A DNA stretch of 6,871 nt, taken from contig JBJOIT010000085.1 in NCBI GenBank assembly GCA_046046915.1, positions 1 through 6,871 of the forward strand. The letters run 5' to 3'. Shown one piece after another: positions 1 to 5,316 of the stretch. The notes beneath the pieces were generated by a model. It ran no database searches. It was not told the origin of the DNA and saw only the letters and a list, made by a program, of their open reading frames with translations. The stretch is from JBEEJZ01 sp046046915. Its GTDB lineage: Bacteria > Pseudomonadota > Gammaproteobacteria > Burkholderiales > Burkholderiaceae_C. Numbering within the stretch: position 1 is the first letter of the stretch; the number at the start of each line of letters is the position of its first letter. The position numbers and the translations under genes are program-made.

Positions 1-26
1 CTGAACGGCTGGGCATGGCCGCTCAG
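1..26. repeat. Imperfect hairpin at window edge
   Basis: CTGA-a-CGGC at 1-9 pairs with GCCG-c-TCAG at 18-26, giving an eight-pair stem broken by one A/C mismatch around an 8-base loop. The stem touches the window edge and may continue outside it. No T-run follows on the plus strand, so it is not clearly a terminator. On the minus strand its continuation cannot be seen. Confidence 0.4.
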
Positions 27-126
27 TTCAATGGCATGTTGAATTGCAGCATCAGGCCGCTGTGCCCAGCAGGTTGATTTGAGCCGATCCGCGTAAGAAC
101 CAGTAAAACAATGCGTCGGGCGATGT

Positions 127-148
127 ACAGCCCTTGTCATGGGGCTGT
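127..148 (-). terminator. Hairpin downstream of miaB, weak terminator candidate
   Basis: ACAGCCC at 127-133 and GGGCTGT at 142-148 form a perfect 7-bp stem with an 8-base loop, about 50 bases past the miaB stop codon. The position suits a 3' end for the miaB transcript. No uridine tract follows on the minus strand, and only a poor TTGCGTTT follows on the plus strand. It could be a Rho-dependent or 3'-stabilising structure rather than an intrinsic terminator. Confidence 0.3.
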
Positions 149-195
149 CTTGCGTTTGATGCTACTGGTGTACCGCCTCTACGCTGCAGCAATGA

Positions 196-1557
196 CTAAA
201 TCGCCGGTGCAGTTTCTCGGGTCAGGACCTCGCCTCGCAAGGAGAAGGTGCGGGTCTCGGTGATGCGCACTTCGATCAGCTGGCCGATGAGGCGCGGCGA
301 GCCGTCAAAGTTCACGACCCGATTGCATTCGGTGCGGCCCATCAGCTCGTGGGCATCGCGTTTGGACGTGCCTTCCACCAGAATTCGCTGCACGGTGCCC
401 AGTCGGCTCTCGCTAATCCGGGCAATGCTGCCATTGATGACGCTCTGCAGGTGCTGCAGGCGACGCAGTTTGACCTCGTGCGGCGTGTCGTCGGGCAGGT
501 TGGCTGCGGGCGTGCCAGGGCGCGGGCTGAAGATGAAGCTGAAGGAGTTATCGAAACCGACGTCGTCGATCAACTTCATCATCTTGTTGAAGTCGTCTTC
601 CGTCTCACCCGGGAAACCCACGATGAAGTCACTGCTAAAAGCCATCTCAGGCCGGATGGAGCGCAGTTTGCGGATCGTGGATTTGTATTCCATGGCCGTG
701 TAGCTCCGCTTCATCGCCATCAGGATGCGGTCGGAACCGTGCTGTACCGGCAGGTGCAAATGGCTAACCAGCTGGGGTAATTTGTCGTAGGCCGCGATCA
801 AGGCGGGCGTGAACTCGTTGGGGTGGCTGGTGGTGTAGCGGATGCGCTCTATGCCGGGGATGTGAGCCACGAAATCAAGCAAAGTGGCGAAGTCAGCCAG
901 CTCGCCCGTACTCGCGTCGCTGCTTGCCTTGACCATGGGAGCTCGGTAGGCATTCACGTTCTGTCCCAGAAGGTTTACCTCCTTGACCCCCTGGTCAGCC
1001 AGGCCCGCAATCTCGATCAGCACGTCCTCCAGGGGTCTCGACACTTCCTCGCCCCTCGTGTAAGGCACCACACAGTAGCTGCAATACTTGGAGCAGCCCT
1101 CCATGATGCTGACAAAGGCGGTGGCACCTTCAACGCGGGCGGGTGGTAGGTGGTCGAACTTTTCAATTTCCGGAAAACTGATGTCCACCTGTGATCGCCG
1201 TTCCTGGGCACGCTGACGCAGCATGTCGGGCAGGCGATGCAGTGTCTGCGGGCCGAAAACCACATCCACATAAGGCGCGCGCTCAATGATGGCTGCGCCT
1301 TCCTGGCTGGCGACACAGCCACCCACGCCGATCAGTACCCCCTTTTTCTTGAGGTGCTTGATTCGTCCCAGGTCAGAAAATACCTTTTCCTGGGCCTTTT
1401 CCCTGACGGAGCACGTGTTGAACAGCACCAGATCCGCCTCGTTGACATCCTGGGTTGGCTCGTAGCCCTCTGCGGCGGCCAATACATCGGCCATCTTGTC
1501 CGAGTCGTATTCGTTCATCTGACAGCCAAAGGTTTTGATAAAGACTTTTTTACTCAT
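196..1557 (-). CDS. miaB: tRNA-2-methylthio-N6-dimethylallyladenosine synthase MiaB
   Basis: This cytosolic radical-SAM enzyme adds a methylthio group to N6-isopentenyladenosine at position 37 of tRNAs reading UNN codons, acting after MiaA. The 453-residue product has the whole family layout. An N-terminal methylthiotransferase (UPF0004) domain spans about residues 4-107 with cluster cysteines C12 (in GCQMN), C49 (in NTCSVR) and C81. The radical-SAM domain has CSKYCSYC with C155, C159 and C162. A C-terminal TRAM RNA-binding domain covers about 384-448. I chose the ATG at 1557 because MSKKVFIKTFGCQMN is the usual family N-terminus. The frame is open 49 codons further upstream, but that stretch is low-complexity and overlaps the upstream gene. 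The start lacks a good Shine-Dalgarno sequence. The unknown gene at 1655-2143 lies 97 bases upstream on the same strand, so co-transcription is likely. Length and motifs are complete, so I expect a functional enzyme. Confidence 0.97.
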   Translation of the reverse strand: MSKKVFIKTFGCQMNEYDSDKMADVLAAAEGYEPTQDVNEADLVLFNTCSVREKAQEKVFSDLGRIKHLKKKGVLIGVGGCVASQEGAAIIERAPYVDVVFGPQTLHRLPDMLRQRAQERRSQVDISFPEIEKFDHLPPARVEGATAFVSIMEGCSKYCSYCVVPYTRGEEVSRPLEDVLIEIAGLADQGVKEVNLLGQNVNAYRAPMVKASSDASTGELADFATLLDFVAHIPGIERIRYTTSHPNEFTPALIAAYDKLPQLVSHLHLPVQHGSDRILMAMKRSYTAMEYKSTIRKLRSIRPEMAFSSDFIVGFPGETEDDFNKMMKLIDDVGFDNSFSFIFSPRPGTPAANLPDDTPHEVKLRRLQHLQSVINGSIARISESRLGTVQRILVEGTSKRDAHELMGRTECNRVVNFDGSPRLIGQLIEVRITETRTFSLRGEVLTRETAPAI

Positions 1558-1654
1558 GATGTGTTTGTAGGTTTGTCGCCGGGTGTGCTGGGTACCGGCA
1601 GTACGAGGGATGAGCCACCTTGGGTTTGGCGGCGGGGCTGCAGTGCAGCGGTGG

Positions 1655-2143
1655 TCAGGGTTTGAAGACAGGCAGCTGGTCGAACGGTGTTCGACCGTCA
1701 TCAACCTTGATGGTCTCGGTTCGCGTGCCCGGAATGAGCGTCCCGATGAGGGGTAAGCCGTCGCGGGGCACCTGTGCCTCGGCTTCGCTCAGTATCCAGA
1801 TCTCGTGGATCAATCCGTTGGACTCACGGGTGTAGTTCACCAGTTGCTCCTTGCCCGCCAATGAGCCTGATAAAAGCAGCAGGTTGTTGTGGCCACGAAT
1901 GCGTGCGCCTGGTGACAGCCGGGCCGGCTGGCCGTTGAGCGTCACATCAGGTGGTTGCGTGACCAGCAGGCGACCGCGCAGGGCCTCAGGCGGGAAGCTT
2001 CGTTGAGTGCCCTGAGCCTGGCTCAGGTTGCCTAGCCCCAAGCCAGTGACGCACGCCAGTATGCTCAGGAGTTGCCGCACAACGCGAAACAAAAAAGGAG
2101 CCAGGGGACGAGGTGTTTCCCCTGAGAGGTAGCAGCGATTCAT
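1655..2143 (-). CDS. Small exported protein of unknown function upstream of miaB
   Basis: I do not recognise a named family. The 162-residue product starts MNRCYLSGET, has a basic stretch (R20, R23), then a hydrophobic segment at about 24-38 (LLSILACVTGLGLG), and a possible signal-peptidase I site after SQA (residue 43). A periplasmic location is inferred. The mature part is rich in short beta-prone segments (GRLLVTQPPDVTLNGQPARL, then LLLLSG and EIWILSEAEA) and has no catalytic motif I can name. From memory, similar unnamed proteins precede miaB in other Comamonadaceae. The ATG at 2143 is preferred over one at 2191: the shorter form puts the hydrophobic segment in a more normal signal-peptide position, and a possible -10 box (2189-2194) overlaps the upstream ATG. 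Neither start has a strong ribosome-binding site. Confidence 0.75.
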   Translation of the reverse strand: MNRCYLSGETPRPLAPFLFRVVRQLLSILACVTGLGLGNLSQAQGTQRSFPPEALRGRLLVTQPPDVTLNGQPARLSPGARIRGHNNLLLLSGSLAGKEQLVNYTRESNGLIHEIWILSEAEAQVPRDGLPLIGTLIPGTRTETIKVDDGRTPFDQLPVFKP

Positions 2144-2188
2144 GGTGTTTATCCAGAGGCTGTGGAAAGAGGTCTGTATGGCCGAGAC

Positions 2189-2216
2189 CATCTAGTACGT
2201 GGCATGATTTTATCAA
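2189..2216 (-). promoter_or_regulatory. Candidate promoter for the exported protein and miaB
   Basis: On the minus strand TTGATA (2216-2211, five of six matches to the -35 consensus) is followed after 16 bases by TAGATG (2194-2189, only three of six matches to the -10 consensus). A rival -10, TAAAAT at 2212-2207, matches better but lacks a good -35. Start-site position is inferred only. Confidence 0.25.
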
Positions 2217-2225
2217 GCTCGCCAA

Positions 2226-2266
2226 TTGACCAGGGTTTGAATGACCTGGGTTTTCTGTTGGCCAGG
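2226..2266. promoter_or_regulatory. Three copies of a WTGRCCWGG-like motif between divergent genes
   Basis: TTGACCAGG (2226-2234), ATGACCTGG (2241-2249) and TTGGCCAGG (2258-2266) are spaced 15 and 17 bases apart, start to start. The first and third are 32 bases apart and match at eight of nine positions. The third abuts the extended -10 element of the phosphofructokinase gene. The arrangement suggests an operator or activator cluster, but no regulator can be named and chance is not excluded. Confidence 0.35.
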
Positions 2267-2275
2267 TGCTAGGAT
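2267..2275 (+). promoter_or_regulatory. Extended -10 promoter candidate for pfp
   Basis: TGCTAGGAT fits the extended -10 pattern TGnTAnnnT. No good -35 sits 16 to 18 bases upstream (TGGGTT at 2247-2252 is the nearest), which is typical of extended -10 or activator-dependent promoters. It would give a leader of about 50 bases before the start at 2336. Confidence 0.35.
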
Positions 2276-2335
2276 GCTTTGCCCATGCTGCAGGCACTGC
2301 CATGGGTTTAGACCTCGTATCAATCAGGAGACAAG

Positions 2336-3550
2336 ATGGCTTCAAACAAGGTTTTGGTCGCACAGGGCGGAGGCCCGACGGCCGTCATCAATCAATCACT
2401 GGTGGGGGTGGCCCTGGAGGCCAGGCGTTTCCCGGGCATTGACCATGTCTATGGCGCTCGCCATGGCGTCCGTGGCATTGTGGACGAGGATTTTGTCCAC
2501 CTGACTCAGGAGACCAGTCATAACCTTGAAATGGTAGGTAATACCCCTTCGTCAGCACTTGGGTCCACGCGGGACAAACCGGACGTCAAGTATTGCCAGG
2601 AGATTTTCAAAGTCCTCCAGGCGCACGACATAGGCTATTTTTTCTATATAGGCGGCAATGACTCTTCTGACACGGTTCGCATCGTGAGCGGGGAAGCGCA
2701 AAAGGCGGGCTATCCCTTGCGCTGCATACATATTCCTAAAACGATCGATAACGATCTGGTCGGTAACGATCACACGCCGGGTTTCCCCTCGGCGGCCAGG
2801 TTTGTGGCCCAAGCTTTTGCTGGAGCCAATCTCGATAACGCTGCTTTGCCTGGGGTATATCTGGCCGTGGTCATGGGGCGCCATGCCGGGTTTTTGACGG
2901 CCGCATCTGCTTTGGGTAAAAAATTTCCTGATGATGGTCCTCACCTGATCTATTTGCCCGAGCGCACCTTTGACACACAGCGGTTTCTGGCAGACGTCAA
3001 GTCCGTATACGACCGGCTGGGGCGTTGTGTGATTGCTGTTTCGGAGGGCATACACGACCAGACGGGCCAGCCCATCGCCGCCAAGTTGGCCAAGACCATG
3101 GAGCACGATGCCCATGGCAATGTGCAGTTGTCAGGCAGCGGCGCTCTCGCTGATTTGTTGTGCGATGAGATCAAGGCGAAGCTGGGTATCAAGCGCGTGC
3201 GAGGAGATACCTTTGGTTATTTGCAACGGTCCTTTTTAGGCTGTGTGTCAGATGTCGACCAAAGGGAGGCCAGAGAAGTGGGGGAAAAGGCGGTTCAATT
3301 TGCGATGTGGGGCTCACAAGATGGCTCGGTGGCCATCAAGCGAACCGGCTTTTACTCCGTGGACTATGAGTTAATGCCCCTGGAGCAGGTGGCAGGTAAA
3401 ACCCGCGTGATGGAAGATGTTTTTATCAGTGACTCAGGAACCGATGTGACAGATGCGTTCAGGATGTATTTACGCCCCTTGTTGGGGTCGGGAATGCCTG
3501 ACGCCTATCGTCTGCGGCCCAACGCGGTTGCAAAAATACTTCGGCCTTAG
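2336..3550 (+). CDS. pfp: Pyrophosphate-dependent 6-phosphofructokinase
   Basis: This cytosolic enzyme interconverts fructose 6-phosphate and fructose 1,6-bisphosphate using PPi/Pi, a reversible step serving glycolysis and gluconeogenesis. The 404-residue product covers the whole PFK fold (PF00365). Visible motifs are the phosphate loop GGGPTAVIN (11-19), IGGNDSSD (105-112), PKTIDND (134-140) with the probable catalytic base D138, MGRHAGFL (180-187) and PERTF (208-212). Donor choice is read from two positions: ATP enzymes have Gly where this one has D109 (GGND) and Gly where it has K135 (PKTIDND). Asp and Lys there are the established PPi signature. The start is supported by AGGAG at 2326-2330, five bases before the ATG. 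It is divergent from the miaB unit, and the H-NS gene 115 bases downstream has its own promoter, so it is probably monocistronic. Related enzymes also act on sedoheptulose phosphates, which cannot be judged here. Confidence 0.93.
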   Translation: MASNKVLVAQGGGPTAVINQSLVGVALEARRFPGIDHVYGARHGVRGIVDEDFVHLTQETSHNLEMVGNTPSSALGSTRDKPDVKYCQEIFKVLQAHDIGYFFYIGGNDSSDTVRIVSGEAQKAGYPLRCIHIPKTIDNDLVGNDHTPGFPSAARFVAQAFAGANLDNAALPGVYLAVVMGRHAGFLTAASALGKKFPDDGPHLIYLPERTFDTQRFLADVKSVYDRLGRCVIAVSEGIHDQTGQPIAAKLAKTMEHDAHGNVQLSGSGALADLLCDEIKAKLGIKRVRGDTFGYLQRSFLGCVSDVDQREAREVGEKAVQFAMWGSQDGSVAIKRTGFYSVDYELMPLEQVAGKTRVMEDVFISDSGTDVTDAFRMYLRPLLGSGMPDAYRLRPNAVAKILRP

Positions 3551-3604
3551 TCTGGGGATACTTGCACGCCTGTATGCGCTGGTTTGAGGTTAATCAAATC
3601 AGCT

Positions 3605-3640
3605 TGTTATCCGTGAATATAATCATAGCCAGGGATAACA
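3605..3640. promoter_or_regulatory. 8-bp inverted repeat flanking the H-NS-gene -10 box
   Basis: TGTTATCC (3605-3612) and GGATAACA (3633-3640) are perfect inverted copies separated by 20 bases. The -10 box lies between the arms and the predicted start of transcription (about 3630) falls just before the second arm. This is the geometry of a dimeric-repressor operator or of looped half-sites. Autoregulation by the encoded H-NS-like protein is possible but not shown. Confidence 0.45.
3618..3623 (+). promoter_or_regulatory. Consensus -10 box for the H-NS-family gene
   Basis: TATAAT matches the sigma-70 -10 consensus exactly, 42 bases before the start codon and inside an AT-rich stretch. The position for a -35 at 17-base spacing reads CAAATC, which is poor. 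The predicted transcript begins near 3630 with a leader of about 36 bases. Confidence 0.6.
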
Positions 3641-3665
3641 GACAATTACATACCTGAAACTCATC

Positions 3666-3959
3666 ATGACCACTCTTCAAGAACTTATTGCTCAAAAAGC
3701 CGCTATCGAACAGAAAATCGCTGAAACCCGTCAGCGTGAAATGACGGAAGCTGTCACCAAGGTACGTGCCATCGTGGCCGAATATGGCTTGACGGCCGAC
3801 GATGTTTTCCCTAACGGCAAGGTTAAAACGAAGGGTAAATCTACTGGCAAAGTAGCCGCCAAGTACCGTGATCCCCTGTCGGGCAAGACTTGGACTGGCC
3901 GTGGCGTGGCGCCCAAGTGGATAGAGGGCAAGGACCGTAGCGCCTTCGCCATCGTTTAA
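3666..3959 (+). CDS. H-NS family nucleoid-associated DNA-binding protein
   Basis: This 97-residue protein belongs to the H-NS histone family (PF00816), whose members bind curved or AT-rich DNA, oligomerise and silence genes. Residues 1-45 are charged and helical (ELIAQKAAIEQKIAETRQRE) and should form the coiled-coil oligomerisation part. Residues 51-65 are a lysine-rich linker. Residues 66-86 are the DNA-binding core, with YRDPLSGKTW followed by TGRGVAPKWI. The size is usual for the short betaproteobacterial type. Where many relatives, as I recall them, carry an RGR minor-groove motif, this one reads RGV (79-81). The start fits the family N-terminus; the ribosome-binding site is weak. A hairpin and a small unknown gene follow on the same strand. 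Burkholderiales often carry several paralogues, so this need not be the main H-NS. Confidence 0.93.
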   Translation: MTTLQELIAQKAAIEQKIAETRQREMTEAVTKVRAIVAEYGLTADDVFPNGKVKTKGKSTGKVAAKYRDPLSGKTWTGRGVAPKWIEGKDRSAFAIV

Positions 3960-3977
3960 GCAAACCCAAGCTACAGC

Positions 3978-3997
3978 GCCGGCCCTACTGGGCTGGC
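3978..3997 (+). repeat. GC-rich hairpin between the H-NS gene and the next ORF
   Basis: GCCGGCCC (3978-3985) pairs with GGGCTGGC (3990-3997) through eight pairs, one of them G-U, around a TACT loop. No T-run follows, so it is not a standard intrinsic terminator. It lies between the two genes, seven bases before the GGAGG site of the downstream gene, so it could act as an mRNA-processing site, a 3' stabiliser for the H-NS message, or a brake on downstream translation. Confidence 0.55.
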
Positions 3998-4004
3998 CTC
4001 GGAT

Positions 4005-4009
4005 GGAGG
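4005..4009 (+). promoter_or_regulatory. Ribosome-binding site deciding a GTG start at 4015
   Basis: GGAGG stands five bases before the in-frame GTG at 4015. The in-frame ATG at 4003 overlaps this motif and has no Shine-Dalgarno sequence of its own, so GTG is the preferred start. Confidence 0.65.
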
Positions 4010-4014
4010 TTCCC

Positions 4015-4266
4015 GTGATCGCGAATGAAGATTACGAGCTTGTAAACGCACGCTTTGCGCATATAGGTGCTCGTTTGCGTGAGACCTGGGGCAGCGGTGA
4101 ATTGATTCCCTACATCGAAAACCTGCTCCATGACACCAGAAATGGCAAGCGCAAGGGCTTCCCGCTCGACATCGTCATGGCTTTGACCTCATTGCGTGAC
4201 GCGCATCGAGAGGAATTCCCGCAGTTTTCCAGTGGTGTTCAGGATCTTTGGGCAGACAACTCCTGA
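4015..4266 (+). CDS. Conserved-looking small protein of unknown function
   Basis: I cannot assign a family. With the GTG start the product is 83 residues, acidic and probably cytosolic, with no signal peptide or membrane segment. The sequence looks helical, with the patches HIGARLRETWGSGELIPYIE (about 17-36) and LLHDTRNGKRKGFPLDIVMA (about 37-56), and ends VQDLWADNS. Its composition looks like real coding sequence, and from memory similar unnamed proteins occur in other Comamonadaceae. It lies 55 bases after the H-NS gene, separated by a hairpin, and before a strong terminator, so both genes probably share the promoter near 3618. A link to H-NS function is only suggested by position. Confidence 0.75.
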   Translation: MIANEDYELVNARFAHIGARLRETWGSGELIPYIENLLHDTRNGKRKGFPLDIVMALTSLRDAHREEFPQFSSGVQDLWADNS

Positions 4267-4305
4267 ACTTGGCGAAAGTCTGGCACAAATAAAGCCGGAC
4301 AAGAA

Positions 4306-4337
4306 AAAACCCGCAGTGCGTATGCAGTGCGGGTTTT
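4306..4337. terminator. Bidirectional intrinsic terminator between convergent units
   Basis: AAAACCCGCA (4306-4315) and TGCGGGTTTT (4328-4337) form a perfect 10-bp stem. After one mismatch, TGC and GCA add three more inner pairs around a GTAT loop. On the minus strand the stem ends in six T's and terminates the tRNA transcript. On the plus strand TTTTGTATTTT follows and would terminate the H-NS and small-ORF transcript. Confidence 0.88.
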
Positions 4338-4343
4338 GTATTT

Positions 4344-4420
4344 TGGTGGTGATAGGTGGATTTGAACCACCGACATCAGCATTATGAATGCTGCGCTCTA
4401 ACCAACTGAGCTATATCACC
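4344..4420 (-). tRNA. tRNA-Met (anticodon CAT), probably elongator
   Basis: The 77-base minus-strand gene folds as a complete cloverleaf: acceptor GGTGATA with TATCACC, D stem GCTC/GAGC, anticodon stem CAGCA/TGCTG with loop TTCATAA, T stem GGTGG/CCACC, discriminator A and an encoded CCA end. The anticodon CAT is at 4386-4384. A first G-C acceptor pair rules out an initiator tRNA, which has an unpaired first base. A CAT anticodon can also belong to the lysidine-modified tRNA-Ile2, and sequence alone does not fully exclude this; the D-loop AGTTGGTTA resembles elongator Met. A promoter box and a terminator frame the gene closely. Confidence 0.95.
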
Positions 4421-4431
4421 AAACAGGATGC

Positions 4432-4437
4432 ATTATA
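4432..4437 (-). promoter_or_regulatory. Consensus -10 box for tRNA-Met
   Basis: The minus strand reads TATAAT, 11 bases before the tRNA 5' end, so the primary transcript would have a leader of only about five bases, as is common for tRNA genes. The -35 region is poor (GACCAA at 17-base spacing) and is occupied by a palindrome. Confidence 0.6.
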
Positions 4438-4438
4438 G

Positions 4439-4458
4439 CCAAAAGTTTGAGCTTTTGG
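4439..4458. repeat. Palindrome in the tRNA-Met promoter
   Basis: CCAAAAG (4439-4445) and CTTTTGG (4452-4458) are perfect 7-bp arms with a 6-base centre, one base upstream of the -10 box and covering the spacer and part of the -35 position. It could be a protein-binding site, or a weak 3' hairpin for the hydratase transcript coming from upstream, although no T-run follows. Confidence 0.4.
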
Positions 4459-4504
4459 TCGGCTTGCCGCTCGGGCCGAGGCATGTGGGACAAGCAAGTG
4501 GGCG

Positions 4505-5284
4505 TCAGCAATGTTTGAACACAGGTGTGCGCTTGTTCACGAAAGCATCCATGCCTTCTTTCTGATCCGCTGTCGCAAACAGGGCGTGAAACATTCGGCG
4601 CTCGAACATCACGCCGTCAGCCAGGCTCCCCTCAAACGCTCGGTTGACTGATTCTTTGGCAGCCATGGCGGTGACTTGAGAGTAGCCGCTGATCATCAAA
4701 GCCGCCGCCAGGCATTCTTCCATTAGTTTTTCCAGAGGCACGACGCGGCTGACCAGGCCCGCACGTTCGGCTTCAGTTGCATCCATCATGCGCCCCGTCA
4801 ACACCATGTCCATGGCCTTTGATTTGCCCACCGCTCGGGGTAGGCGCTGTGTTCCGCCAGCGCCCGGAATGATGCCCAGTTTGATTTCGGGTTGACCAAA
4901 TTTGGCGTTGTCGGCAGCAATGATGAAGTCGCACATCATCGCCAATTCGCAGCCGCCACCCAGCGCAAAGCCGCTGACGGCAGCGATGACGGGCTTGCGT
5001 ATGGCGCGGACGGCCTCCCAGTTGCGGGTGATGAAGTCGCTGCGATAAACATCGGCAAAGGTGCTTTGGGCCATGGCGCCGATATCCGCGCCAGCCGCAA
5101 AGGCTTTCTCGCTGCCAGTGACAATCATGCAGCCGATGGCTGGGTCTGCATCAAACGCTCGCAGGGCGGACACCAACTCGTCTATCACTTGATCGTTCAG
5201 CGCATTGAGTTGCTTGGGGCGGTTCAGGGTGATCACCCCCACCTTGTCTGCTTCTGTTCTTACCTGGATCAATTCGTAGCTCAT
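4505..5284 (-). CDS. Enoyl-CoA hydratase (crotonase family)
   Basis: This soluble enzyme adds water to trans-2-enoyl-CoA to give 3-hydroxyacyl-CoA, in fatty-acid beta-oxidation or breakdown of branched or aromatic acids. The 259 residues are the normal crotonase length. The two catalytic glutamates are present: E113 in GGGCELAMMCDF and E133 in FGQPEIKLG, followed by the conserved IPGAGGTQRLPR. A66 in AAGADI and G110 provide the oxyanion hole. The C-terminal AFVNKRTPVF is also typical. By memory it closely resembles mitochondrial short-chain hydratase, so true hydratase activity is more likely than isomerase or dehalogenase activity; substrate range is unknown. The ATG at 5284 is chosen because AGGAG lies five bases upstream, and a longer start at 5332 would overlap the peptidase gene. 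It lies 32 bases after that gene, so they are probably co-transcribed. Confidence 0.95.
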   Translation of the reverse strand: MSYELIQVRTEADKVGVITLNRPKQLNALNDQVIDELVSALRAFDADPAIGCMIVTGSEKAFAAGADIGAMAQSTFADVYRSDFITRNWEAVRAIRKPVIAAVSGFALGGGCELAMMCDFIIAADNAKFGQPEIKLGIIPGAGGTQRLPRAVGKSKAMDMVLTGRMMDATEAERAGLVSRVVPLEKLMEECLAAALMISGYSQVTAMAAKESVNRAFEGSLADGVMFERRMFHALFATADQKEGMDAFVNKRTPVFKHC

Positions 5285-5289
5285 AGCTT

Positions 5290-5294
5290 CTCCT
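5290..5294 (-). promoter_or_regulatory. Ribosome-binding site of the enoyl-CoA hydratase gene
   Basis: AGGAG on the minus strand with a five-base spacer to the ATG at 5284. It decides the start over the in-frame ATG at 5332 and lies in the 32-base gap after the peptidase stop codon. Confidence 0.75.
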
Positions 5295-5316
5295 GAAAAA
5301 ATAGGGTGTTCACCCT

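Larger units (their letters stand above)
1..195. other. Left-edge intergenic segment, no confident gene
   Basis: This stretch lies downstream of miaB and contains no gene I can support. A minus-strand frame opens with ATG at 140 and stays open for 46 codons to the window edge (it begins MTRAVHRPTHCF), but it has no Shine-Dalgarno sequence and I recognise no family. The other two minus-strand frames are also open for some 25 to 35 codons here, so an open frame is weak evidence. Two hairpins are present and listed separately. From memory of related Comamonadaceae, phoH often follows miaB; no PhoH-like sequence is seen here. Confidence 0.5.

Noticed and set aside
349..780. Plus-strand open frame antisense to miaB
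   Set aside because: It is a shadow of a strongly conserved gene; the peptide resembles no family and has no ribosome-binding site.
1558..1704. 49-codon in-frame N-terminal extension of MiaB
   Set aside because: The added residues are low-complexity and unlike the family, the extension overlaps the 3' end of the upstream gene, and MSKKVFIKTFGCQMN is the normal MiaB beginning.
2230..2254. CCAGG-N10-CCTGG hairpin followed by TTTT as a terminator
   Set aside because: The stem has only five pairs and lies between divergent promoters, where no transcript needs ending; it is better explained as part of the repeated motif cluster.
4196..4387. 63-codon plus-strand open frame
   Set aside because: It runs out of the small gene through a strong terminator into the antisense of the tRNA, so it cannot be a real gene.
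4344..4420. tRNA-Ile2 or initiator tRNA-Met identity
   Set aside because: A paired first acceptor base excludes the initiator. Ile2 is less likely from D-loop and overall similarity to elongator Met, but is not fully excluded.
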